Assembly (NCBI GenBank): GCA_017468865.1
Contig: JAFUHM010000005.1
Location: 1-64,000, forward strand
Length of the DNA stretch: 64,000 nucleotides
Direction of reading: 5' to 3'
Source of the DNA: Oscillospiraceae bacterium
Lineage (GTDB): Bacteria > Bacillota > Clostridia > Oscillospirales > Ruminococcaceae
Shown here: piece after piece, positions 51,918 to 59,867 of the stretch
Layout of the letters: each line of letters opens with the position of its first letter
How positions within the stretch are numbered: the first letter of the stretch is position 1
Notes under the pieces: model-generated
Told to the model about the DNA's origin: nothing
Seen by the model: only the letters and a program-made list of their open reading frames with translations
The model's database searches: none
Program-made: the position numbers and the translations under genes

Positions 51918-52230
51918 TTTTAACTTCCTCCAATGCTTTGATGATGGTATCCTTGTCATGGAGACCCAGCAGCTTTCTTGACATCTTCCCGTTCCTGAAA
52001 ATTATGATCGTGGGATATCCTTCGATGTTATATTCATCCATCAGATCGGGACAGCTGTCACCGTCCACCCTGACAATGGAAACATTCGTCTCCAGTTCCA
52101 CCCGCTCCAGAACTTTTTCCATGTCTTTGCACGGCAGACACCAGTGAGCGCAGAAATCAGCCATCACAACTTCATTCTGTTCTATCGTCTGCATCAGGTC
52201 TTCCATACCGCCTATTTCCCTGAAACTCAT
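51901..52230 (-). CDS. Thioredoxin-like protein with a CLPC active site
   Basis: A 109-residue thioredoxin fold: [20 protein letters not shown] with C31/C34, a following cis-Pro region ([13 protein letters not shown]), and C-terminal helix. The dipeptide between the cysteines is LP instead of GP, and the usual W-A-x-W stretch reads C-A-H-W with an extra Cys27; redox potential and partners may differ from housekeeping thioredoxin. Start 52230 with GGGGTG upstream. Cotranscribed with the sensor kinase (13-nt gap) and overlapping queF. Confidence 0.87.
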   Translation of the reverse strand: MSFREIGGMEDLMQTIEQNEVVMADFCAHWCLPCKDMEKVLERVELETNVSIVRVDGDSCPDLMDEYNIEGYPTIIIFRNGKMSRKLLGLHDKDTIIKALEEVKNEKQG

Positions 52231-52243
52231 ATTTTCACCCCGT

Positions 52244-53479
52244 TCATACAGTCTGTTTGAGCACAACTGTAAACTTTGTACCTATATCCTTAAAGGATGA
52301 CACCTTGAAGTATCCCTCATGACGGTCAACTATCAGCTTGGCGATGGACAGCCCGAGGCCTGTGCCTCCCGATTCACGGTTGCGGGCCGGATCAGACCGA
52401 TAGAACCTTTCAAAGATATGGGGGATATCCTCCGCGTCCATACCTATGCCCGTATCAGCCACCTCAAACTGAGGCTCTCCCTTTTCGCCCCGCATCACAC
52501 GCAGGCTTATCTTTCCGCCGGAAGGAGTGTACTTTCCTGCGTTGTCCACAAGTATACGGGCAGCCTCCTTGAGCATGGACAGATCGCCGCTTATACTGAT
52601 CTCATCCTTTATGTCGCACTGGTACTCATGTTCCTTATCTATCATGACCTGCTCATTGTATATCTCACGCATCATATCCGAAAGGGAGAACTCCGTTACG
52701 TTCATGGGCTGTCTGCCGTTATCCGAACGGGAAATGAACAGGAGCTGCTCCACGAGCTTGTTCATGTTCTCCGATTCTTTCCGTATGGCGGTGATGCCCT
52801 CATCCAGCACGCTTTCGTCCTCTTTGCCCCAGCGTGCCAGCATATCCGCATATCCCTTTATCACGGCGATGGGCGTTCGCAGTTCATGGGACGCATCAGA
52901 CACGAACCGTGCCTGTGAAGCATAGCTCTCACGCATACGGTCAAGCAGCAGATTGATGCTGTCCTCTATGCTCTTCAGGTCACGGTTCCCCGTGGAGATA
53001 TGGATATCCGATAAGGGATCGAGATGCTCTATCGCACTTTCGATGTCGTCAAACTGTGTATTTTTTGCCTCAGCTATCTTGCCGGCCGTTATGGCAAGCC
53101 TGTTATATGGGGAAAGTATCTTCTTGGCATTGTAATAGGCAGGGATGAATGACAGTATCCATGTCACCGTCTGTATCACGCCCATAATGCTGATAAGGTT
53201 CAGCAGCCGCTGCAAAAAATCCCCCATGGGTATGGAATGTACACCGACATGGTAAACGATGGAGCCCATCATTTCCCATGTGCCCGACAGAGTCTCATCA
53301 AAAGTGACAGACCGTGACATGGAAGGATAGATACCGCCAACGCTGATGCTTTCGGATGCTATGCACCAGCTCATCACAGAGAACACAAATATCAGCAGAT
53401 CGCAGAGAAGCCAGACAAACAGTCGCTCGATCTGCTTGTTTGCGGCTATCCTGCCTGCTATTGACCGGCTGTCGTTCAT
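52244..53479 (-). CDS. Membrane sensor histidine kinase
   Basis: A 411-residue kinase. Two membrane helices (about 18-41 and 93-115) bracket an extracytoplasmic loop of about 50 residues. A linker leads to the dimerisation/phosphoacceptor segment FVSDASHELRTP (H198), then the HATPase domain: N-box VDNAGKYTP, G1 VADTGIGM, F-box IFERFYRSD, G2 GTGLGLSIAK. Partner of the response regulator 16 nt upstream. Signal unknown. GGAGG lies 5 nt before the ATG. Confidence 0.93.
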   Translation of the reverse strand: MNDSRSIAGRIAANKQIERLFVWLLCDLLIFVFSVMSWCIASESISVGGIYPSMSRSVTFDETLSGTWEMMGSIVYHVGVHSIPMGDFLQRLLNLISIMGVIQTVTWILSFIPAYYNAKKILSPYNRLAITAGKIAEAKNTQFDDIESAIEHLDPLSDIHISTGNRDLKSIEDSINLLLDRMRESYASQARFVSDASHELRTPIAVIKGYADMLARWGKEDESVLDEGITAIRKESENMNKLVEQLLFISRSDNGRQPMNVTEFSLSDMMREIYNEQVMIDKEHEYQCDIKDEISISGDLSMLKEAARILVDNAGKYTPSGGKISLRVMRGEKGEPQFEVADTGIGMDAEDIPHIFERFYRSDPARNRESGGTGLGLSIAKLIVDRHEGYFKVSSFKDIGTKFTVVLKQTV

Positions 53480-53495
53480 ATTATCCTCCGAATGA

Positions 53496-54176
53496 TCATT
53501 CTCCTATCTTATAGCCCACGCCCCTGACGGTCTGTATGTATTTCTTCGGTGTGACCGCTTCAAGCTTCTGACGAAGATAACGTATATATACATCCACCAC
53601 GTTCGTCTCGCCGAAGTAGTCGTATCCCCACACCTTTTCAAGGAGCTGTTCACGGGAAAGGACGATGGACTTGTTTTCAAGCAGCGCCTCGAGCAGACCG
53701 TATTCTTTCAGGGTGAGCTCGATGGGCGTACCGTTTACGCTGACGGTATGCTTGCCCGTATCCATCTCTATCCCCTCGTAGCTTATGATATCCGATCTGC
53801 TGACCTCGGCTGCCTGGGGTATACGCAGAAGAGCCCTTATCCTTGCGAGGAGTTCCTCGATGGCAAAGGGCTTTGTAAGATAATCATTCGCTCCCATATC
53901 AAGGCCTGACACCTTATCCATCACGGCATCACGGGCAGTGAGCATTATCACAGGGGTATTTATCCCGTCCCGCCGTATGCGCCGCAGGACTTCAAGTCCG
54001 TTGAGGCCGGGGAGCATGATATCAAGTATTATTATGTCTATCCCGCCCGCAGTGATGAGGTCTATCGCCTGTCTGCCGTCGGGACACTTCTCCACTTCAT
54101 AGCCCTCATGCCTGAGTTCAAGCTCCTCATATCGGGCAAGTTGTGTATCGTCTTCTACTATCAGTATCTTTGACAT
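53496..54176 (-). CDS. OmpR/PhoB family response regulator
   Basis: A 226-residue regulator: receiver domain (1-118) with acidic pocket EDD, phosphoacceptor D52 in IIILDIMLPG and Lys in NDYLTKPF; C-terminal winged helix (about 125-226) with LTLKEYGLLEALLENK and VVDVYIRYLRQKLE. Start: ATG 54176, overlapping the stop of the preceding gene (TGATATG); an in-frame GTG at 54185 is the alternative. It forms a two-component system with the kinase that follows. Confidence 0.94.
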   Translation of the reverse strand: MSKILIVEDDTQLARYEELELRHEGYEVEKCPDGRQAIDLITAGGIDIIILDIMLPGLNGLEVLRRIRRDGINTPVIMLTARDAVMDKVSGLDMGANDYLTKPFAIEELLARIRALLRIPQAAEVSRSDIISYEGIEMDTGKHTVSVNGTPIELTLKEYGLLEALLENKSIVLSREQLLEKVWGYDYFGETNVVDVYIRYLRQKLEAVTPKKYIQTVRGVGYKIGE

Positions 54177-54177
54177 A

Positions 54178-54597
54178 TCATTCACGCACCTTTATGCTGT
54201 ATCTTACACCTGCAAGCACTGTCACGACGAGTATTACCGACGCTATAAAGCGGGTAAAGACAAGCAGCAGGAGTGCCAGGATAAACGGGATATCAAAACT
54301 TCCGCCGTCATAGCTGACATTCACCTGAGAATGTATGATAACGGAAACTGCGGATATGAAGCCTTTCCATATCATACCCATGAACTCCCTGAAGCTGTCC
54401 GCATCAGAGGCTCTCTTGCCGGCAGGGATGATCTCATTTGACGTGGTCATGCCGCCGTGAGGGATCCTCCCCCGCTTTTCGAGGATGATCATCGCCTCAA
54501 GCAGATCATCACCGGCAGCATCAAGCACCTCTTGCGCCTCCTCAAACGAGATACCGCATTTATTTACGAGTATTTCTGCATTTCTAAGTCTGTCCAT
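54178..54597 (-). CDS. UBA-like plus membrane DUF4342-type protein
   Basis: A 139-residue protein. Residues 1-45 are a UBA/TS-N-like helical domain (CGISFEEAQEVLDAAGDDLLEAMIILEK, cited core EEAQEVLDAAGDDLLEA); a hydrophilic linker follows; the C-terminal 60 residues contain one to two membrane helices (FDIPFILALLLLVFTRFIAS; VILVVTVLAGV). This is the DUF4342 layout, function unknown. Start ATG 54597 with AGGGGA upstream. It is followed at once by the response regulator, so it may be part of that signalling unit. Confidence 0.75.
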   Translation of the reverse strand: MDRLRNAEILVNKCGISFEEAQEVLDAAGDDLLEAMIILEKRGRIPHGGMTTSNEIIPAGKRASDADSFREFMGMIWKGFISAVSVIIHSQVNVSYDGGSFDIPFILALLLLVFTRFIASVILVVTVLAGVRYSIKVRE

Positions 54598-54608
54598 ACG
54601 ATCCCCTG

Positions 54609-55223
54609 TCAAAAGAATCCGTTTTCGTCTCTGCTGTACACTTCCTCCTCTTGAGGCATCTCATATGATACAGAGCCGTTCCCGTAACGCTCACTGTAAT
54701 TTGCTGCTTCCTGCTGCTGATATTCGGCCTTGAAGGATCTGCCTGTCCTTCCGACGCCGCCGTAAACATTGCCGTTATATGCTCTGCCGGAGTTGTTCTG
54801 ATAACCACTGTCACTGTAAGCACGCCTGTCATGCTGTTCCCGGCGGCTCTCCTGCGACTGCTCGGGATTAAGGCCTATGATCATGTCCTTGCTGAACAGA
54901 GGCCCTGTGAGCCTGAATGTGACACCTGCGATAAATGCGATTATGAAAGCGGGAAATGCAAATTCAAATCCGAAAAGTGCTATCGCTGCCGCAAATATCA
55001 GGGGCAGAGAAAATGTCTTCTTGTTGCCGAATACAAGACTGCTCTCCAAAAACTTCGTAAAACCTGACTTTACTGCCGATCCGTTCATATTGCCTTCATC
55101 CTTTCTATTTCTGCGGAGATTTCCAACTGCAAGGTAGAAATCCCCGTTAGCCTGTCTGTATGCCTGCTCTGCCTGCGAGTAATCGGCACCTGTAAGTTCG
55201 CAGATCCTCTTGATCTCATCCAT
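54609..55223 (-). CDS. Larger UBA-like/DUF4342-type membrane protein
   Basis: A 204-residue relative of the next gene: a UBA-like N-terminus (ICELTGADYSQAEQAYRQAN), then KTFSLPLIFAAAIALFGFEF and a second hydrophobic stretch to about residue 105. A long Tyr/Asn/Gly/Arg-rich cytoplasmic tail follows (SGYQNNSGRAYNGNVYGGVG). The two proteins look like a duplicated pair that diverged in the tail. Start 55223, with GGAGG 7 nt upstream; an ATG 6 nt earlier sits too close to it. First gene of the six-gene unit ending with queF. Confidence 0.72.
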   Translation of the reverse strand: MDEIKRICELTGADYSQAEQAYRQANGDFYLAVGNLRRNRKDEGNMNGSAVKSGFTKFLESSLVFGNKKTFSLPLIFAAAIALFGFEFAFPAFIIAFIAGVTFRLTGPLFSKDMIIGLNPEQSQESRREQHDRRAYSDSGYQNNSGRAYNGNVYGGVGRTGRSFKAEYQQQEAANYSERYGNGSVSYEMPQEEEVYSRDENGFF

Positions 55224-55682
55224 ACCCATTCCTCCCGACGATCGCATGATTTCTATGGTGGTATTATACTACATGAACATTAAAGTGTCTTTGGAGAATT
55301 ATTAAAATTTGATTAAAAATTTACCGTCATTATCTTCGTACAAAGTTCAGCCTCACTCGGATGACCGCACTTTCCGATGAAGCGGCGCTCCGTATAAGTC
55401 CGCCATACTGATAAAGCCATGCCCGCCTATCCGGCGGAGCATGGCTTTATGAGATGCAGGCGGTGTATGCACAACATTGAAAGCAATGAATTATAAACTA
55501 TTCTTAAACTATGCAATCGTATCTTATAATTCATTTTACAGTCATTTTGCATTTCCTAACAGTCCAAAGTGCTTTCTACATTCTTTCATGTGTGCATCAG
55601 TACAGTTAGTAGGTCGATACTAAATACAAACAGTACCTGTATCAAGAATCCTTTTTCATCTTTAGAATACATCTCCCAAATC
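55224..55682. other. Gene-free boundary of the AT-rich island
   Basis: A 460-bp stretch. Near 55262-55290 is a possible minus-strand promoter (AAGACA, 17 bp, TATAAT) for the UBA/DUF4342 unit. At 55411-55450 lies a strong hairpin. The remaining 230 bp up to the nuclease lipoprotein stop is AT-rich and holds no ORF of 60 codons; no immunity gene is visible. Confidence 0.6.
55411..55450. terminator. Strong bidirectional hairpin
   Basis: ATAAAGCCATGC (55411-55422) pairs with GCATGGCTTTAT (55439-55450), with an inner CCGCC/GGCGG helix. It separates the island from the upstream operon and may end the toxin-like gene transcript. Confidence 0.65.
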
Positions 55683-57014
55683 CTAAGTCCCAACGATTTC
55701 TATCGGGATTTGGGGATAAATATTTTCTAGTCTTTTCAAGATTTCCGATCTAACTAAATTACAAGTTGTTTCAGAGTATCCTCTGCCTGTTACATCAAGT
55801 ATAACCTTTTGAGTTGAACCTCTAGGAAGATTAACAACCCTTGCTGAAACTTCTCTTTCAAGTTCTCTATACAGTGTCCTTAAACATGATGGATTTTCCA
55901 AATCGTAGTATTTTACCTCTATTGCTTCAATATGATCTCCCACATTTCTTATGATATCAGGACGTGTGGCTCCCGGAGTTCCAAATTCTACTTTCTTTCC
56001 ATTAAGATAGGAAAGTTGTTCAAAACCTCCATACTCATTCAGTGCCCTTAACTCTGCCTGTCGCCATTGAAAAAGATTATCGGGAATATCCACAGCCCCC
56101 TTAGTATATTCTGTAACGCCTTCGACTGCCTTTGTAGCCCTGTGTATCGCTGTCAATTCAGATGCTCCACCTACCAGAACACCAGATATGGCACCCCATT
56201 TAAACGCCTCGCTACCACCTAAAGCAGCTGCCTTAAGTGCTTTATCAAAATCCTTTGTCTGAAAGCCCTCGATTACGGCTGCTGATACAGAACCGATAAC
56301 ACCAGAAGAAAGTGCAAATTCTGTTGCAGTCTTAGCAGAAGCGGCAAACACCATACTTACCGGCGCCATTCCGACACCTCCGCTCACTACGGACACTGTA
56401 ACACAGACAAAGATCACCCCTGTTCCAATTGCAACATTTTTCAAAGCCTTTTCATACGTGTCATCGTATTCTTCAAACGGTTCAACTACTGTTTGACCGT
56501 TATCTCCCAGTGTAAATATGTACTTAGTTCCCTGAAACTGTTCGTCAAGTTCAGCAAGAGTATAACCAAAGAAAATATTAGCCTTTGAATTATACTCTAA
56601 TTCTTCAATGTATTCTTTTGAAACATATACCGTACTCACATTATCTATTATGAAATCCTCACTTGAAAACTCATCAGTTAATGTTGAATATACAGTATCT
56701 TCTACATATTGAAGTAGTTTCGGATCATTTAAAGACGAAAAGTTCTTTTTGCTGATAAACTCAGAATCACTTAAACCTTCCATTGGTGACACTTTTCCAT
56801 GTGAATTCGTCGAATCTGAGTCATCAGTTGTTTCCACATCTTCATTTGGAACTGTGGTTTCCGTAGATAACGACACTGTTGTCTCCGCTTCAGAAATAAC
56901 CGGCTGTTCTGTGGTCGATATTATAGTCTGAGACGACGTATCGGCTGCATCTTGCACAGAACAAGCGGTCAGGAGCATAGCACAGGAAAGCAGTATGGTA
57001 ATGGCTTTTTTCAT
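55683..57014 (-). CDS. Lipoprotein with C-terminal PD-(D/E)XK-like nuclease domain (toxin-like)
   Basis: A 443-residue protein. Lipobox LLTAC gives lipidated C18; a Ser/Thr linker runs to about 75; an unknown domain to about 185; then a glycine-rich hydrophobic segment (about 192-285) ending KALKAAALGGSEAFKWGAIS, of the sort that precedes toxin domains in Gram-positive polymorphic toxins. Residues 315-443 resemble a restriction-endonuclease fold: E321/E327, GATRPDII (D353), IEAIEVKYYD (E366, K368), LPRGSTQKVILDVTGRG. Start 57014 with AGGAGG upstream. It follows the surface-protein gene by 20 nt. No immunity gene is visible. Function as a contact toxin is inference. Confidence 0.72.
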   Translation of the reverse strand: MKKAITILLSCAMLLTACSVQDAADTSSQTIISTTEQPVISEAETTVSLSTETTVPNEDVETTDDSDSTNSHGKVSPMEGLSDSEFISKKNFSSLNDPKLLQYVEDTVYSTLTDEFSSEDFIIDNVSTVYVSKEYIEELEYNSKANIFFGYTLAELDEQFQGTKYIFTLGDNGQTVVEPFEEYDDTYEKALKNVAIGTGVIFVCVTVSVVSGGVGMAPVSMVFAASAKTATEFALSSGVIGSVSAAVIEGFQTKDFDKALKAAALGGSEAFKWGAISGVLVGGASELTAIHRATKAVEGVTEYTKGAVDIPDNLFQWRQAELRALNEYGGFEQLSYLNGKKVEFGTPGATRPDIIRNVGDHIEAIEVKYYDLENPSCLRTLYRELEREVSARVVNLPRGSTQKVILDVTGRGYSETTCNLVRSEILKRLENIYPQIPIEIVGT

Positions 57015-57034
57015 AGTGTTCCTCCTATCATTCA

Positions 57035-58933
57035 TTATTTTCTCTTCTTTTGCAGCATTGCACCTGTACCGACAATGACAGCAGCTACTGCTCCACCGCC
57101 GACAATAGGTAATACCGACTTATTATCCCTTTCATCATCCGAAACGGAAACAGAGGTACTATCTGTGGTTTCAGATGCAACAGGTTCACTTGTAGTTACA
57201 GCAGAGCTTTCGGATGTTACCTCAGCCGTGCCGGATGATGTTTCAGCACTTTCTGTTTCGGGTTGAATAGTCGTTGTTTCGATAACGGGTTCAAAAATAT
57301 CGCCATTTTCGGTTATCGTATATCCGTTATCTTCCATGTTTTTGAGCTGCGCTATTGTGTAATGTTCCGATTTATTATTGTGCTTTGTGTATGCCGCAAG
57401 TATATTGTTGCTTCCAACGTAAATTGTAGCTTCATAATTCTTCACTTTCTCTAAATCTGGATTATATGCGTAAATAGTGTATACTCCTTCATCCGTGAAG
57501 CTCTCTCCATTTGACACTGCACCGTTAAACTTAGGGGCATCAATTAATGCAGTGCAATTATCATTAAATATCTGTTTTGTCATTGCAATTTTGATATATT
57601 TGGAATTAGCTGTATCTATGCTGAATCCATTTTTAGTCACAGCACCACTATTTAGCTCTGATTTTGTTTCTGAATCAAAAATATACACCATACAATTTGC
57701 GTTTCTTATCCTAAATCTGAATGAAGTCTGATAGTAAGTGGTACTGTCTATACCCTCTTTATCCGTGATAGCATAATTGAGATGCACTTCGTAATCTCCC
57801 TCTTCAAAAAGCTGGATCGAGGTATCCGCTCCGGGTGAAGCAAGAGCAGCGAGGTAGTCCGAGTAATTGACCTCGGTATTGTTGTTTTCGGAGTCAGTAT
57901 GTCTGATGATCAGCTCACCGTGCTTCATATTGTGTTTAAGAACCTTGAACTCCTCATCGGAACCGTCTTTGTCATTTTCGATGATAAGATCGCTGTTGCC
58001 ATTCAGTTTGTTTATATCCTGATCGAGACGGAAAGTGAGCTTTACTTTATTACCGACTTTTTTCAGATATACATCATCGGAATCGCCCTTGTCCGTATAA
58101 CCGCTCAGGCAGAAATATCCCATATCCCAGCCGTAATGAGGATCCTTGCTGTCTATTGTTTCAGAGCCGGCATAGTTATTCTTTTTTGTTTTTACAGTGT
58201 ATGCGGAGTTCTTCGCTCCGGCATAGAAATAATATTTTTCACCTGTCGGGGTAGTATCGGTGTCTTTATAGCTGGCGTAGAATTGGTAGACCTCGGCGTA
58301 CTTCTTGTATTCATGCTTAGAAGTGTCAACAAACAGGATCTTTTTGCTTTCAAGCTGCTTTTCAGTCTCATATGCAACAATAATGCGATAATAACATCCA
58401 TTAGCGAGCTGAATGTTATTGATCCCATTCTCCTGATCGAAAGTCACATCGGTGGAAATGTCGGTAAATACCGCTCCTGTTGACCATTTGTTGCCATCAA
58501 GAGAGGTTTGCAGTATGACAGCTCCTTTTTTGATCTTGCCATCAAGTGATACACCGTTTACCATCTTTTTGCTGTCTTCTGTGAGATGCCAGTCCATAGC
58601 ACCCGCATCCCTCAGATTACTGCTGTATTTGTATGAAACAGAAAACACGGTATTATTTGCTATCTCGTAGGCGGCATACCCATCCTGGGTGTAATCGTTT
58701 GAGATATCCCCTTCAATGGATAATGAACCAAGTGTAACAGATTTGTCTGTCGTTGAAGATGCCGATGAAGAATCTATCTTATACTCACTCTTATTATCAA
58801 ACTCATACACTTGTCCATGTATGCCAAAAGCCTGCTCTTTTGCTTCCGCAGAAGGATACAATACTGGCGTAAATACTGCGAGCATCAAAGCTATCCCAAA
58901 TGTACAGGACAGTCTTTTAAATAGTTTTCCCAT
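57035..58933 (-). CDS. Large surface protein with C-terminal anchor helix
   Basis: A 632-residue secreted protein I do not recognise. Signal peptide (1 to about 31, ending AEA|KE); long beta-rich region (about 35-500) with no motif I know; Thr/Ser/Glu/Val-rich stalk (about 545-600); C-terminal helix VLPIVGGGAVAAVIVGTGAM and a KKRK tail. The end resembles a sortase substrate but LPxTG is absent (SVLPIV), so membrane anchoring is more likely. AAAGGAG precedes the ATG. It forms a two-gene unit with the nuclease lipoprotein, which has a similar Ser/Thr stalk. Confidence 0.72.
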   Translation of the reverse strand: MGKLFKRLSCTFGIALMLAVFTPVLYPSAEAKEQAFGIHGQVYEFDNKSEYKIDSSSASSTTDKSVTLGSLSIEGDISNDYTQDGYAAYEIANNTVFSVSYKYSSNLRDAGAMDWHLTEDSKKMVNGVSLDGKIKKGAVILQTSLDGNKWSTGAVFTDISTDVTFDQENGINNIQLANGCYYRIIVAYETEKQLESKKILFVDTSKHEYKKYAEVYQFYASYKDTDTTPTGEKYYFYAGAKNSAYTVKTKKNNYAGSETIDSKDPHYGWDMGYFCLSGYTDKGDSDDVYLKKVGNKVKLTFRLDQDINKLNGNSDLIIENDKDGSDEEFKVLKHNMKHGELIIRHTDSENNNTEVNYSDYLAALASPGADTSIQLFEEGDYEVHLNYAITDKEGIDSTTYYQTSFRFRIRNANCMVYIFDSETKSELNSGAVTKNGFSIDTANSKYIKIAMTKQIFNDNCTALIDAPKFNGAVSNGESFTDEGVYTIYAYNPDLEKVKNYEATIYVGSNNILAAYTKHNNKSEHYTIAQLKNMEDNGYTITENGDIFEPVIETTTIQPETESAETSSGTAEVTSESSAVTTSEPVASETTDSTSVSVSDDERDNKSVLPIVGGGAVAAVIVGTGAMLQKKRK

Positions 58934-59225
58934 ATTCTACTCCTTTACCGGTAAATACTTGTCAAACAATAACACATCCATGATCTATGAGCGACCCATT
59001 TGTGTTAACTATTTGAGATCAGCAACAAAACACGAACTCCGACTCATACCCGCAGACCAATGTCTGACGATAGGGGCTGAACGGATGTTTATCCCTTCAT
59101 CAGGCAAAAATCCCCGAATAGTCATCTATATAACGACATATGTTTCCATATCAGATACTATTATACTATAAAATAGAATAAATTTCAAGTATTTTAAGAA
59201 AAAAAAGACGAAACGGGGTCTGCAT
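58934..59225. other. Divergent region, surface protein / XRE regulator
   Basis: 292 bp, AT-rich at both ends. No promoter fits the 17-bp rule well; TATACTATAAAAT around 59160-59172 could be the -10 region of the XRE gene. Nothing else recognised. Confidence 0.45.
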
Positions 59226-59591
59226 ATGGAGATATACGACTTTGGGACTCTTCTGCGTGAACTGCGGCAGAAAGAGCATATGACACAGAAAACGCTCGGA
59301 GAACGGCTGGGACTTACAAAGACAGCCATAAGCAAATACGAGAACGGAACGGCAAGCCCCTCTCTGGAGATGCTGAAATCGCTGTCCACCATCTTCCATG
59401 TGTCCACAGACTACCTGTGCGGCATAGAAAAAGCTGGAACTGTCTCGGTAAACTATCTTTCTGTTGAACAGGTAGAGCTGGTCAAAAGCGTAGTCGGCGC
59501 ACTGCAAAGAAAAAACTCATATATGAAGGCGCAGGAAAATGAGGATAATTATTCCCTGATAGGCAGGATAGTCACGGAACTGACCAAGTAA
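59226..59591 (+). CDS. XRE family HTH regulator
   Basis: A 121-residue regulator. Residues 5-62 are a Cro/CI-type HTH: LLRELRQKEHMTQKTLGERL, TKTAISKYENGTASPSLEML and FHVSTDYLCG. The C-terminal half is a short helical tail without a known effector domain. It is divergent from the surface-protein/nuclease pair and the only regulator in the island, so it may control those genes; this is inferred from position. GGGGT lies 6 nt before the ATG. Confidence 0.9.
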   Translation: MEIYDFGTLLRELRQKEHMTQKTLGERLGLTKTAISKYENGTASPSLEMLKSLSTIFHVSTDYLCGIEKAGTVSVNYLSVEQVELVKSVVGALQRKNSYMKAQENEDNYSLIGRIVTELTK

Positions 59592-59621
59592 AGCCGCACC
59601 GCTCTTTTATAATGATGACAC

Positions 59622-59664
59622 ATCCCCTCGGAGCAGCACCGATCAAGTGTGGCTCCGAGGGGAT
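59622..59664 (+). terminator. Hairpin after the XRE gene
   Basis: ATCCCCTCGGAGC (59622-59634) pairs perfectly with GCTCCGAGGGGAT (59652-59664), a 13-bp stem with a 17-nt loop. It is 30 nt past the stop, without a T-run, so termination is plausible but unproven. Confidence 0.55.
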
Positions 59665-59804
59665 AATGCTCTTTGTATATCTGAAATTATTTCCGGTAAA
59701 TCCCTGACAGGTATTGACTTTTTGACGTTAACGGTATAAACTTATTACAGGCGGCAGGCTTTTCTGCATCTTACCCCGATTTTCGGCATCTTGCCTTGAC
59801 TTGC

Positions 59805-59833
59805 TTGAAAAGAGCCTGTATTTGTAGTATGAT
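59805..59833 (+). promoter_or_regulatory. Promoter of the hydrolase-LytTR-DUF3021 unit
   Basis: TTGAAA (59805-59810), 17-bp spacer, TATGAT (59828-59833). Confidence 0.6.
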
Positions 59834-59867
59834 GATATCAGCAAAACATATGAAAGGTCGTGCTGAT

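Noticed and set aside
55224-55682. Immunity gene for the nuclease lipoprotein
   Set aside because: No ORF of at least 60 codons on either strand; only a hairpin and a promoter-like site.
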